A DNA stretch of 64,000 nucleotides from an uncultured Kiloniellaceae bacterium (GTDB lineage: Bacteria > Pseudomonadota > Alphaproteobacteria > Kiloniellales > Kiloniellaceae). How positions within the stretch are numbered: the first letter of the stretch is position 1; each line of letters begins with the position of its first letter. Location: contig CANMQP010000004.1 in NCBI GenBank assembly GCA_947500035.1, positions 62,001 to 126,000 on the forward strand, given 5' to 3'. Below the pieces are notes generated by a model, which saw nothing but the letters and a program-made list of their open reading frames with translations, did not search any database and was not told the DNA's origin. Positions 8,565-16,784 of the stretch are shown here, in pieces. A program made the translations under genes and the position numbers.

Positions 8565-8613
8565 ATCAGAAACTCTAATGAATTGGAGCGAGGTCCATAT
8601 TAGAAACTCTAAT
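8565..8613 (-). promoter_or_regulatory. Pair of LysR-type T-N11-A palindromes upstream of the ammonia-lyase gene
   Basis: ATTAGA-aac-TCTAAT (8599-8613) is a perfect interrupted palindrome and ATCAGA-aac-TCTAAT (8565-8579) is the same site with one mismatch. Their centres are 34 bases apart, about three helical turns. Both match the T-N11-A form of LysR binding sites. They lie 90-138 bases upstream of the ammonia-lyase ATG; the distal one overlaps the lysR stop codon. The sites most likely bind the product of that lysR gene. Confidence 0.6.
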
Positions 8614-9502
8614 CGGGCCTATAGTCATCTGACTTGAGCACGTCGACCAGTTTGCCCGCCCAGGCATTGGAGGAACGCCAGGACATGAAAACCCGGATTA
8701 CAGGAGGCTCACGCATCTGTAATGGCAGAACCTTCACGCCATCCGGGGTCGCGCCCTTCATGGCGAGAGGCACGATGCCCCACCCCTTCCCCATGGCCAC
8801 CATGGCCAGAATGGAGGGAAAAGCGACGATGGGCTGGGCCACCTGCAGCACCTGGCCTGCACTTCGGGCCGCGACCAGCAGACGGTCGAAGAGATCCGGT
8901 TCCGTATCGCGCGGAACCATCAGAAGCGGATGACGACACAAGGTCTTGATATGCACCTGCTTGAGTTCGACATCCGCGGGAACGGCGACCGCCATGGGCA
9001 GACGCGTCAGCAGGCGTTCCTCGATGTCCTCCCGGGCCATGGGCAGGGTGGTCAATGCGAGATCGCACTCACCGCTTGCCAGACTGGATTCGACCTCGTC
9101 GGCTGCTTCCACATCGACCTGAAACGCCGATCCCTGTGCCTTCTCCAGGGCCTGGCGCAGCTTCGGCAGGATAACGGTATGAATGATCGCATTGGAAAGC
9201 AGCAATCTGAGCGGCCGCGCCCCCTCCTCCCGGATGGCCGCGGCGGCCTCCAGCGCGTTGCGCTTGGCGGCGATCAGGGCCCGTGCCTCGGGCAGGAGCG
9301 CGAGGCCGGCGTCGGTCGGCTCGACACCCTGGTTCGAGCGGATCAGAAGCTTCAAGCGGAGATCTCCCTCCAGCTTCGCGATCCTCTGGGATATTGCCGA
9401 CTGTGTGATTCCCAGTTCATCAGCGGCATGACCGAAATGACGAAGCCTGGTGAGCGTAACGAAAGCCTCCCAGTCCCTGATATCCAGCCGCTGTCTTTTC
9501 AT
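8609..9502 (-). CDS. LysR-family regulator, probable activator of the ammonia-lyase
   Basis: A 297-residue LysR regulator with the N-terminal helix-turn-helix FGHAADELGITQSAISQRIAK and a C-terminal ligand-binding domain. The gene lies directly upstream of the ammonia-lyase gene on the same strand, 133 bases away. That gap carries two T-N11-A palindromes. HutR-type LysR proteins are known to control histidine utilisation in some proteobacteria; here the pairing is inferred from position and the operator repeats. Confidence 0.9.
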   Translation of the reverse strand: MKRQRLDIRDWEAFVTLTRLRHFGHAADELGITQSAISQRIAKLEGDLRLKLLIRSNQGVEPTDAGLALLPEARALIAAKRNALEAAAAIREEGARPLRLLLSNAIIHTVILPKLRQALEKAQGSAFQVDVEAADEVESSLASGECDLALTTLPMAREDIEERLLTRLPMAVAVPADVELKQVHIKTLCRHPLLMVPRDTEPDLFDRLLVAARSAGQVLQVAQPIVAFPSILAMVAMGKGWGIVPLAMKGATPDGVKVLPLQMREPPVIRVFMSWRSSNAWAGKLVDVLKSDDYRPD

Positions 9503-9614
9503 GCCTGCGCCTCTTCAAGATGAATAAGCATATCTGATACAGGATGCGGAAGATTTCGGCAGCTTTAATTCACAAAGACAGATCCTGTCGTTAAGTCCGC
9601 AACCGGCTATCAGG

Positions 9615-10118
9615 TCAGGGGCGCGGATGCCGGAAAACCAGGTCGGTGGGATCCTGACCGGGCGCTGCGGGGTCCAATGTGGCACCCAGCCGCTCCGCCA
9701 GCCGGCGCGACCGTTCGTTTTCGGGATCGATATAGCTGACCAGCGTCTCAAGGCCGCGGACTTCAAAAGCCCAGTCGCGCAATGCGCGGGCGGCTTCGCA
9801 GGCATAGCCCTTCCCTTCAGCCTCCTCGTAGAGAATCCAGCCCAGTTCATGCTCCGGGAAGAGGGGGCCGTAATTGATGCCGACCTGTCCCAGGCAGCGA
9901 ACCGTTTCCCGTGCTTCGATCATCAGAGCACCATGTCCAAAGAGCTGCCATTGGGCCAGATCGTGACAGAACATGCCCCAGGCCACGGCCGTCGTGAAAG
10001 GTCCGCCCATGTAAACGGCGCGCGGCGACAGCATCAGTTCTTCGTAGTCTGGCCAGTCTTTCATTTCGGGGACACGAAGATTTAGTCTTTCGGTTTCAAG
10101 CCTCGGGATCGCAGACAC
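9615..10118 (-). CDS. GNAT acetyltransferase, RimJ/RimL type
   Basis: A 167-residue N-acetyltransferase. The opening IPRLETERLNLR is the hallmark of the RimJ/RimL-like subfamily, and the acetyl-CoA loop is EGKGYACEAARALRDWAF. The start is a GTG at 10118, with GGAG about 9 bases upstream. Substrates of this subfamily include protein N-termini, aminoglycosides and small amines; nothing in the sequence decides between them. It stands alone between a LysR gene and an EamA exporter. Confidence 0.85.
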   Translation of the reverse strand: MSAIPRLETERLNLRVPEMKDWPDYEELMLSPRAVYMGGPFTTAVAWGMFCHDLAQWQLFGHGALMIEARETVRCLGQVGINYGPLFPEHELGWILYEEAEGKGYACEAARALRDWAFEVRGLETLVSYIDPENERSRRLAERLGATLDPAAPGQDPTDLVFRHPRP

Positions 10119-10395
10119 TTCACTTCACTCCAAAACAACTGCTCTCTTTTAAAACCCACAGTCTCGCAGCGCAAATGAAGACCCGGGAACAAGGTGAGAC
10201 ACCAGGCTTGGATCCCTCCCCTTCATCGTTCCTGCCGTAATGACCTTTTCGATAGACCTCCGGCCCGCAGGGGGCTAAACGGGGGGTGCATTCCCGCGAC
10301 ACACCTCCTTCCACCGGAGCCGCCTCATCGCCTTCCCCGTTATCAGAACGGCCAAAGCCGCGCCGCGCCAGGCCAACAATCTGCGCGGCATCGCA

Positions 10396-11244
10396 TTGAT
10401 GGCAGGCGGGTTCTTTTTGTTCTCGGCGGTGGACACCGTGGCGAAGTTCCTGACAGAGAGCCTAGATCCGATCCAGATTGCCTGGTCGCGGCAACTTGGA
10501 CTCGTCCTCGGCGTGCTGGTTCTGCTGGCTCTGCGTGGGCCCGGCCTGCTGCGGACGGCACATCCCTGGCTGCAGATCGGGCGCGGCGCTCTGGCAGCCG
10601 CCTCCGCAACGCTCTTCATCGTGGCGGTCGCCTTCGTTCCGCTTGCCGATGCAGTGGCCGTCTCTTTCGTCGCGCCCTTCATGGTGACGGTGATGGGAGC
10701 GCTATTGCTGCGCGAGCACGTCGGACCACGGCGCTGGACCGCGATCGCCATCGGCTTTGTCGGCATGCTCATCGTGATCCGTCCAGGACTAGGCGTCTTT
10801 CATCCCGCGATGTCCCTGGTGCTGGTCGCGGCGAGCTGCTTCGCCCTACGCCAGATTATCTCGCGCCGGCTCAGCGGATCCGACCGGACCGAGACGACCG
10901 TCGCCTATACGGCGCTGGTCGCCATCCTGCTGCTGAGCCTGCCCCTGCCCTTCGTCTGGCAAACGCCGACCTGGGGCCTGGAGATGCTGCTACTGGCCTC
11001 CATCGCGCTTATGGCCGCTGTGGCGGAGACCATGATCATTAAATCCCTGGAGCTGGCCGAGGCCGTGGTGCTGGCACCGGTCCACTACAGCCTGCTGATC
11101 TGGGGCACGATGTACGGCTGGCTGGTGTTCGGCCAACTGCCGGATGGCTGGACCTGGTTGGGCGCGCTGATTATCGTGGCGACCGGGGCGTACACGCTGC
11201 ACCGTGAACGCGTAGTAAAGGCGAGAAGAGAACCGGAAAGCTAA
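10396..11244 (+). CDS. EamA/DMT-family transporter
   Basis: About ten hydrophobic segments and two EamA repeats; SATLFIVAVAFVPLADAVAV and GPRRWTAIAIGFVGMLIVIRPG are typical of the first repeat. It is an inner-membrane metabolite exporter of unknown substrate. The frame opens with TTG at 10396 followed by ATG at 10399, but family-like sequence (NNLRGIALMAGG) extends upstream without an ATG, GTG or TTG until an in-frame stop at 10276. An unusual start or an altered 5' end is possible. It converges on doeB with a 21-base gap. Confidence 0.8.
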   Translation: MMAGGFFLFSAVDTVAKFLTESLDPIQIAWSRQLGLVLGVLVLLALRGPGLLRTAHPWLQIGRGALAAASATLFIVAVAFVPLADAVAVSFVAPFMVTVMGALLLREHVGPRRWTAIAIGFVGMLIVIRPGLGVFHPAMSLVLVAASCFALRQIISRRLSGSDRTETTVAYTALVAILLLSLPLPFVWQTPTWGLEMLLLASIALMAAVAETMIIKSLELAEAVVLAPVHYSLLIWGTMYGWLVFGQLPDGWTWLGALIIVATGAYTLHRERVVKARREPES

Positions 11245-11265
11245 CGACGGCTTCGCGCCTTCCAC

Positions 11266-12270
11266 CTAGACCGGCGACCCGATTACCGCCAGACAGTCAC
11301 CCGATTTGATCAGGCCCGGAAAGTGCCGACCGGCGAGCAGTCCGGAAGCTTTGGCACGGTATTCCAACGGTGCCACGCCTGTGCGGCCGATGGGATAGAT
11401 CCGCGCGATGAGATCACCGGCCGTAACAGGATCACCCAGATCGACGCAGAGCTCGAGCAGACCCGGGTCTTCGGCAACGACCAAACAGTCCTCGGAAGAC
11501 AAATCGAGCCAGCGGGTCGGCGCCTGCTCGACTTCACCGGAGAGAATGCCCGCGTGACGGAGCAGATTGCGCACCCCGCGCTTCGCAATGCTGACGGTCT
11601 CTGCACTCGCGCTGCCGCCGCCGCCCAGTTCCGTGGTGATAAAGACCTTGCCCTGTTCTTCGGCGGCCGCATCGATCATGCCGGTCGAGTCGATAGCGTC
11701 CAGCCGCACGGACCAGGGTGCGCAAAAAGCGGCCACCGCCTCGAAGCCCTTCGCTTCCAGGTCCTTGTCACGACGCGAAAGCGTGGCGGCGAAGGGCAGA
11801 AAGGTCAGCGTCTTTCCACCGGCATGAATATCCAGCACGATGTCGGAGAGAGGCAGCAGAACGCGGGTGAAATAGTCCGCGATTTTCTCCGTCACGCTGC
11901 CGTCCGGTCGCCCCGGGAACACCCGATTCATGTTGCCTTTGTCGATGGGCGAGGTGCGGGTGCCGGCGCAGAAGGCGGGATAGTTCATGGCCGGCACTAT
12001 GATCACCCGGCCAGCGACCTCTTCCGCCGTGAGCTTTTGCGCCAGATCGAAAAGCGCGATGGGCCCTTCGTATTCGTCGCCGTGATTGCCCCCGCTCAAG
12101 AGCGCCGTCGGCCCCTCGCCTCTCTTCACCACGGTAACAGGCAGCATGATTGCGCCCCAGGCGGACTCGTCGCTGCTGTAAGGCAATCGCAGGAAGCCGT
12201 GCTGAACGCCCTCGGCTTCGAAATCGACGGTTGCCGTGATGGGCGAGGGACGCAGATCGGATTCGGTCAT
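11266..12270 (-). CDS. doeB: N-alpha-acetyl-L-2,4-diaminobutyrate deacetylase (ectoine degradation)
   Basis: A 334-residue zinc hydrolase of the succinylglutamate desuccinylase/aspartoacylase family. Metal ligands are visible as His63 and Glu66 in GGNHGDEYEGP and His149 in LDIHAGG. Length, the family and the adjacent doeA (10-base gap) identify it as DoeB/EutE, which removes acetate from N-alpha-acetyl-diaminobutyrate, the product of ectoine ring opening. It is the second gene of a two-gene operon and acts in the cytoplasm. Confidence 0.87.
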   Translation of the reverse strand: MTESDLRPSPITATVDFEAEGVQHGFLRLPYSSDESAWGAIMLPVTVVKRGEGPTALLSGGNHGDEYEGPIALFDLAQKLTAEEVAGRVIIVPAMNYPAFCAGTRTSPIDKGNMNRVFPGRPDGSVTEKIADYFTRVLLPLSDIVLDIHAGGKTLTFLPFAATLSRRDKDLEAKGFEAVAAFCAPWSVRLDAIDSTGMIDAAAEEQGKVFITTELGGGGSASAETVSIAKRGVRNLLRHAGILSGEVEQAPTRWLDLSSEDCLVVAEDPGLLELCVDLGDPVTAGDLIARIYPIGRTGVAPLEYRAKASGLLAGRHFPGLIKSGDCLAVIGSPV

Positions 12271-12280
12271 GGGCTCTTTC

Positions 12281-13462
12281 TCAGTCCTTGATGAAGAGTT
12301 TGCGCGGTGTGGAACAGAGGCATTCCGCGCCGCTCTCGGTGATCAGGATCGGCTCGGTGATCTCCAGGCCGCCGTCGTCCAGCCAGATCGCGGGCATGAA
12401 GTGGAAGGTCATCCCAGGCTGCAACACCGTCTTGTCGCCGGGGCGGAAGGACATGGTGCGCTCGCCCCAGTCCGGCGGATAGGAGAGACCGATGGCGTAG
12501 CCGCAGCGGCCTTCCTTCTTGATGCCGAACTTGTCCAGGGTCGAGAAGAAAGCCTTCGCCACATCCTCGCAAGTATTACCCGGTTTCGCCGCCTCCAAAC
12601 CGGCGGCGGTAGCCTCCAGCACGGCAATCTCAGCGTCGAGATACTTTTGCGGAGGTTTGCCGAAGAAGATCGAGCGTGACTGCGGACAGTTGTAGCGGCG
12701 ATAGCAGCCACCGATCTCGAAAAAAGTGCCCTCGCCCTGTTTGAAGGGCCGGTCGTCCCAGGTCAGATGCGGTGCCGTGGCATCCACGCCGGAGGGCAGC
12801 ATGGGCACGATGGCGGAATAGTCGCCCCAATGACCCTCGGCGCCGCGGATCCCGGTAGCATAGATCTCCGCCACCAGCTCGTTCTTCGGCAGGCCCGGTT
12901 CGGCCAGCTCCAGGATCCGCGCGTGCATAGCCTCGACGATCCGCGCGGCGCGGCGCATGAATTCGATCTCGGTTGGGCTTTTGACCGCGCGCTGCCAGTT
13001 CACCAGCCCGGTCGCATCGCCGAAGCGCGCGTTTGGCAGGTGATTTTTGAGCGACTCGAAGGCCGCCGCCGAAAACCAGTAGTTATCCATCTCCACCCCG
13101 ATGCGCAGGCCGTCCCAGCCCCGCGCTTTCAGGCTGTTGGAAAGATGATCCATGGGATGGCGTTCGGTGGACTGCACATAGTGGTCCGGATAACCGACAA
13201 TGTTGTCTTCGGTCATGTAGACGGTGCGGCGCGCACCGTTGCCGTCCATGTTGCGGCCCCACCAGACCGGCTCACCCTCCAGCGCGACGATCACGGCCTG
13301 ATGGACATAGAAGGACCAGCCGTCATAACCGGTCAGCCAAGACATGTTCGAGGGGTCGGAAACGATGATCACTTCAACCCCTGCCTTTTCCATGGCGGCG
13401 CGGGTCTTGGTCAGGCGCTCGGTATACTCGGCTCGGCTGAAGTTCAGGGCAATATCAGGCAC
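12281..13462 (-). CDS. doeA: Ectoine hydrolase (M24 creatinase-like)
   Basis: A 393-residue pita-bread-fold protein of the M24/creatinase family. The block DPSNMSWLTGYDGWSFYVHQ and the stretch VGYPDHYVQSTERHPMD match DoeA/EutD as I recall the family. The enzyme opens the ectoine ring to N-alpha-acetyl-L-2,4-diaminobutyrate. The start is a GTG at 13462, with GAGAG upstream. doeB follows after 10 bases. The usual partner genes eutABC, doeC, the EnuR regulator and an ectoine transporter are not seen in the window. Confidence 0.9.
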   Translation of the reverse strand: MPDIALNFSRAEYTERLTKTRAAMEKAGVEVIIVSDPSNMSWLTGYDGWSFYVHQAVIVALEGEPVWWGRNMDGNGARRTVYMTEDNIVGYPDHYVQSTERHPMDHLSNSLKARGWDGLRIGVEMDNYWFSAAAFESLKNHLPNARFGDATGLVNWQRAVKSPTEIEFMRRAARIVEAMHARILELAEPGLPKNELVAEIYATGIRGAEGHWGDYSAIVPMLPSGVDATAPHLTWDDRPFKQGEGTFFEIGGCYRRYNCPQSRSIFFGKPPQKYLDAEIAVLEATAAGLEAAKPGNTCEDVAKAFFSTLDKFGIKKEGRCGYAIGLSYPPDWGERTMSFRPGDKTVLQPGMTFHFMPAIWLDDGGLEITEPILITESGAECLCSTPRKLFIKD

Positions 13463-13654
13463 GAAAGCACTCTCGCGGATGGCTGCAGACTTAACTTCGA
13501 ATAACAGTCCGCATTAAGAATGTCTCGCTCAAACGCGCCAATTCAGCCGTCGCAAGCATCGATGACAGCGCGATTTCATGCGCTGGTTTGCACAGACTGC
13601 CGGGACCCAGGTAACGCTGAACTTATCACGGGACCACCACAGGCGGTCACGTTG

Positions 13655-13790
13655 CTAGTGTGATGTTTCTGAAGTTCGCCGCATCATCTGCGTCGAATTT
13701 TAGAGACTGAATCACACTAGATTCAATGAGGTAGTGTCCCGTTGAATCTGAAATTCAATGAAGTGAATTTCAGATTCGGGATACTAGGGA
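13655..13790. repeat. Dispersed 136-bp palindromic repeat, copy A (MITE-like)
   Basis: This block is about 96% identical (6 differences in 136 bases) to 62974-63109, in the same orientation. It has two palindromic halves. The first runs from CTAGTGTGAT (13655-13664) to ATCACACTAG (13711-13720). The second is a hairpin with a perfect 14-bp stem, GAATCTGAAATTCA (13744-13757) and TGAATTTCAGATTC (13764-13777), with a 6-base loop and outer arms TAGTGTCCC/GGGATACTA. No coding capacity. It fills most of the 321-base gap before doeA; the remainder, 13463-13654, shows nothing recognisable. Its right end supplies the stop codon of the neighbouring GNAT gene. Confidence 0.85.
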
Positions 13791-14239
13791 TCTTCCCGCC
13801 CCAACAGAAGCCCTGCTGCCGCAAAGGTCTCATTCCCTACGAGGTTTCCCTCGACACGCTTCACGACCTTAAATCCTTCCGAGAGATAAAGCTCGAGCGC
13901 AGGTCTGTTGCCCTCGAGCACCTCGATTTGCATTGTGGGCGCAGACGCGCTCACCGCATGCCGGACAAGCGCGCGCCCCACACCTCTGCGGTAGAACTTT
14001 GGGTCGACATAGAGCCACGCGAGCTCTTCCCTGCTGTAGGCGACAAAACCTTGAACCCGGTTTTTCACTTCCGCAACGAACAGCGTGTTGTCAAAAAGGC
14101 CTTCGTTCTGGGCTGTTTGCTTGAGCGTGAGAAACGCGTCTCTGCCAACGCTGGCGTCCAGTTCGTCAAGGCGCGCGGCATCATGTATTTCGCACAACCT
14201 GGGCCAGTCCGCGGAGTCGTAAGGACGTATCTTTATCAT
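13784..14239 (-). CDS. GNAT-family N-acetyltransferase
   Basis: A 151-residue acetyltransferase. LAWLYVDPKFYRRGVGRALVRHAV holds the R-R-G-V-G-R acetyl-CoA pyrophosphate loop, and NRPALELYLSEGFKVVKR is the usual C-terminal beta-alpha element. ATG 14239 (MIKIRPYDSAD) matches the family start; the frame is open to 14296. The TAG stop at 13784-13786 lies inside the right end of the 136-bp repeat, so the element has probably trimmed or re-terminated the protein. Substrate unknown. Confidence 0.85.
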   Translation of the reverse strand: MIKIRPYDSADWPRLCEIHDAARLDELDASVGRDAFLTLKQTAQNEGLFDNTLFVAEVKNRVQGFVAYSREELAWLYVDPKFYRRGVGRALVRHAVSASAPTMQIEVLEGNRPALELYLSEGFKVVKRVEGNLVGNETFAAAGLLLGREDP

Positions 14240-14656
14240 GATCAACCAATCCGCCGCTCCGGCCATCTCTTTCCCGGCCGCGGCGCCTGCTACCAATGTT
14301 CCACGAGCCGACGCCGGAACCGAAATAGCCCAGCAGCTTCGAGCTCTTTCATCACCCCCCTTCGCTCGCGCGAGAACACAGAAAGCCTCATATTTTCATA
14401 GAGTTCAACCATGTTTCGCACCTCAAGCTGTCGCCAGGAAGAAACCGCAACGGCATGAAATGCGGTTACCTGCGCATTCCCGAGAACTGGCGTCTAGGGT
14501 GAGGCTGCCTTGATCGGCTGCCCGCTCTCTCTCACGGGACGAATTTGATGCGCAAGGGGCAGGACGGCATTGCTAATCGCCGTCTGGGCGCATAGCGTCA
14601 TCGCACCGTTCGTCCGAACGAAACGACTACTCGCCCACGATGGAAGCCACCGCTTT
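14240..14656. other. 417-base divergent intergenic region
   Basis: This lies between the divergent GNAT and aminotransferase genes. Frames within it read as low-complexity, unconserved sequence (Ala/Pro/Arg-rich) and none has a convincing ribosome-binding site. No clear promoter, palindrome or RNA structure was recognised. Confidence 0.5.
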
Positions 14657-16036
14657 ATGACCCAACGCAACGATCAGCTCGATCAGTGGGACCGCGCCCA
14701 CTTCTTTCATCCTTCGACCCACATGGCCGGACACGCCCGTGGCGAGACACCCAACCGGATCGTCACCGGCGCCAGCGGCGTCCATATCGTCGATCGGGAT
14801 GGCAGGAAGAGCCTGGATGCCTTCGCCGGGCTCTATTGCGTCAATGTGGGTTACGGCCGGACCGAGATCGCCGAGGCGATCGCAAAGCAGGCCCACGAGC
14901 TCGCCTATTACCACAGCTACGTCGGCCACGGCACAGAGGTCTCGATCACGCTGGCGAAGATGATCGCCGAGCGCGCGCCGGAGGGCTTGAACCGGGTTTA
15001 CTTCGGCTTGTCCGGCTCGGACGCCAACGAGACCAACATCAAGCTGGTCTGGTACTACAACAATGTCCTGGGACGGCCAGAGAAAAAGAAAATTATCTCA
15101 CGCTGGCGGGGCTATCACGGCTCGGGCGTCATGACCGGTTCATTGACCGGGCTGGAATTATTTCACAAGGCCTTCGACCTGCCGCGTGCGCCGATCCTGC
15201 ACACGGAAGCCCCCTATTACTTCCGGCGCGAAGACCGCGCCATGGACGAAGAAGCCTTCTCGCAGTCCTGCGCCGATAAGCTGGAAGAGATGATCCTCGC
15301 GGAAGGCCCCGACACGATCGCGGCCTTCATTGGTGAACCGATCCTGGGAACCGGCGGCATCGTGCCGCCCCCCAGCGGATACTGGGCAAAAATCCAGGCT
15401 GTCCTGAAGAAGTACGACGTGCTTCTGATCGCCGACGAAGTGGTGACCGGCTTCGGACGCCTGGGCTCCATGTTCGGCTCCCATCACTATGGCATGAAGC
15501 CGGACATTATCACCATTGCTAAGGGTTTGACCTCCGCCTACGCGCCGTTGTCGGGGAGTATCGTTTCCGATCGCGTATGGCAGGCGCTTGAGCAGGGGTC
15601 GGATGCAATGGGTCCGATCGGGCATGGCTGGACCTATTCGGCTCACCCCATCGGCGCGGCGGCCGGGGTCGCCAATCTCAAACTGCTCGACGAGCTGGAC
15701 CTCGTGTCGAACGCGGCGAAGACAGGCGCCAGCTTCAATCAGATGCTGCGTGACGCCTGCGCCGATCACCCGAAGGTCGGCGAGGTGCGCGGCGAAGGCC
15801 TGCTAGGCGCGCTGGAATTCGTCGAAGACAAAGATAATCGGGTGTTCTTCGATCCCGCCCGGAAGATCGGTCCCAGGGTCGCCGCAGCGCTCGCCGAAAA
15901 CGGAGTCATCGGACGTGCCATGCCGCAAGGCGACATCCTGGGCTTTGCGCCGCCGCTCTGCCTGACCACAGAAGAGGCCGAAACGGTTGTCTCGGCAACC
16001 AGAGCCGCAGTCGAGACAGTGCTCGGAAAGGGCTGA
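14657..16036 (+). CDS. Class III pyridoxal-phosphate aminotransferase
   Basis: A 459-residue fold-type I aminotransferase of the omega-amino acid/diamine branch. Asp260 in IADEVVTGFGR contacts the PLP pyridine nitrogen, and Lys289 in TIAKGLTSAYAPL is the Schiff-base lysine. ATG 14657 (MTQRNDQLDQWD) has GGAAG upstream. Enzymes of this group use pyruvate or 2-oxoglutarate to deaminate beta-alanine, putrescine, taurine or diaminobutyrate. Because doeA-doeB lie 1.2 kb away, a role as the diaminobutyrate aminotransferase that follows DoeB is plausible but unproven. A strong hairpin overlaps its stop codon. Confidence 0.88.
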   Translation: MTQRNDQLDQWDRAHFFHPSTHMAGHARGETPNRIVTGASGVHIVDRDGRKSLDAFAGLYCVNVGYGRTEIAEAIAKQAHELAYYHSYVGHGTEVSITLAKMIAERAPEGLNRVYFGLSGSDANETNIKLVWYYNNVLGRPEKKKIISRWRGYHGSGVMTGSLTGLELFHKAFDLPRAPILHTEAPYYFRREDRAMDEEAFSQSCADKLEEMILAEGPDTIAAFIGEPILGTGGIVPPPSGYWAKIQAVLKKYDVLLIADEVVTGFGRLGSMFGSHHYGMKPDIITIAKGLTSAYAPLSGSIVSDRVWQALEQGSDAMGPIGHGWTYSAHPIGAAAGVANLKLLDELDLVSNAAKTGASFNQMLRDACADHPKVGEVRGEGLLGALEFVEDKDNRVFFDPARKIGPRVAAALAENGVIGRAMPQGDILGFAPPLCLTTEEAETVVSATRAAVETVLGKG

Positions 16037-16055
16037 GCCACAGCCCTTCCCGAGC
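16021..16055 (+). terminator. 14-bp stem-loop at the aminotransferase stop codon
   Basis: GCTCGGAAAGGGCT (16021-16034) and AGCCCTTCCCGAGC (16042-16055) pair with a single mismatch around a 7-base loop that contains most of the TGA stop. No U-run follows. It probably ends or protects the aminotransferase mRNA. A second, smaller hairpin, TGATCGG-gttt-CCGATCA, lies at 16083-16100. Confidence 0.5.
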
Positions 16056-16273
16056 AGTCTCACATCCGCCGGCGTTCAAGCCTGATCGGGTTTCCGATCA
16101 TCCCCGGAAGGCTTGTTGCTTGGGCGGCCTCTAGAACGTAGTTCAGGCCGCAGGAGCCACCCAGGCTGGTCCAAATATGCACCAGGGCAACACATTCCTG
16201 TTCCACAAAGCCCCTCAAACTTTCCATCTTGAATACCTATTTATGTAACAATCGGTATTAAATTAAATCTCGC

Positions 16274-16768
16274 ATGAGTGCCGATGATACGAATCTGGAT
16301 GATGGGGAAGTGCATATGCTGCAAGGCAGTTGCCTCTGTGGTGAGGTAAAGTTCGAGATTTCCGGTTATGTCAGCCCGGTGCAGAACTGTCACGCTGCGC
16401 GCTGCCGCAAAGCCACCGGCGGCGCTTTTACGCCGGAGATGCTGGCACACGGCAGCGGATTTCGCTGGATCGAAGGGCAGGAGCAGATCCGCGTCTACAA
16501 GGCGCCACTGCTGAAATCACCCCCGGCGTACGCACGCGCTTTTTGCAAAACCTGCGGATCTCCCCTGCCGGTCGAGCTGGAGGGGACGCCCTACATGATC
16601 CTCAACAGCGGTGTGATCGATATCGCACCCGGCGACCTGCCGTTGAAATATGCTTCATCCAATGAAAAAGCCTGTTGGCATGAGATTATGGATGAGCTTG
16701 CGCCCTCTGAGGGACATCCGCCCCCAAGCCGGGAAGAAACGGAGTACGCCCTGGCATCGGCGGAATAG
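16274..16768 (+). CDS. GFA/CENP-V-like zinc protein
   Basis: A 164-residue protein of the glutathione-dependent formaldehyde-activating enzyme (GFA) family. The zinc-binding pattern is CLCG, then NCHAARCRKATG, then CKTCGSP, with the family's GSPLP turn. Despite the family name, most members have no proven formaldehyde chemistry. The start at 16274 gives a short acidic leader (MSADDTNLDDGE); the conserved core starts at the methionine of MLQGSCLCG (16316), which is an alternative start. It is convergent with the nitrilase gene. Confidence 0.85.
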   Translation: MSADDTNLDDGEVHMLQGSCLCGEVKFEISGYVSPVQNCHAARCRKATGGAFTPEMLAHGSGFRWIEGQEQIRVYKAPLLKSPPAYARAFCKTCGSPLPVELEGTPYMILNSGVIDIAPGDLPLKYASSNEKACWHEIMDELAPSEGHPPPSREETEYALASAE

Positions 16769-16784
16769 CCCCAGCCAAGGCTTG

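Noticed and set aside
6973-8637. A 554-codon plus-strand frame opposite the ammonia-lyase gene
   Set aside because: The minus-strand enzyme has its full MIO motif and a ribosome-binding site; the plus frame is a compositional shadow.
14238-14513. A 91-codon plus-strand frame between GNAT and aminotransferase genes
   Set aside because: Ala/Pro/Arg-rich unconserved translation, overlapping the GNAT start, with no convincing ribosome-binding site.
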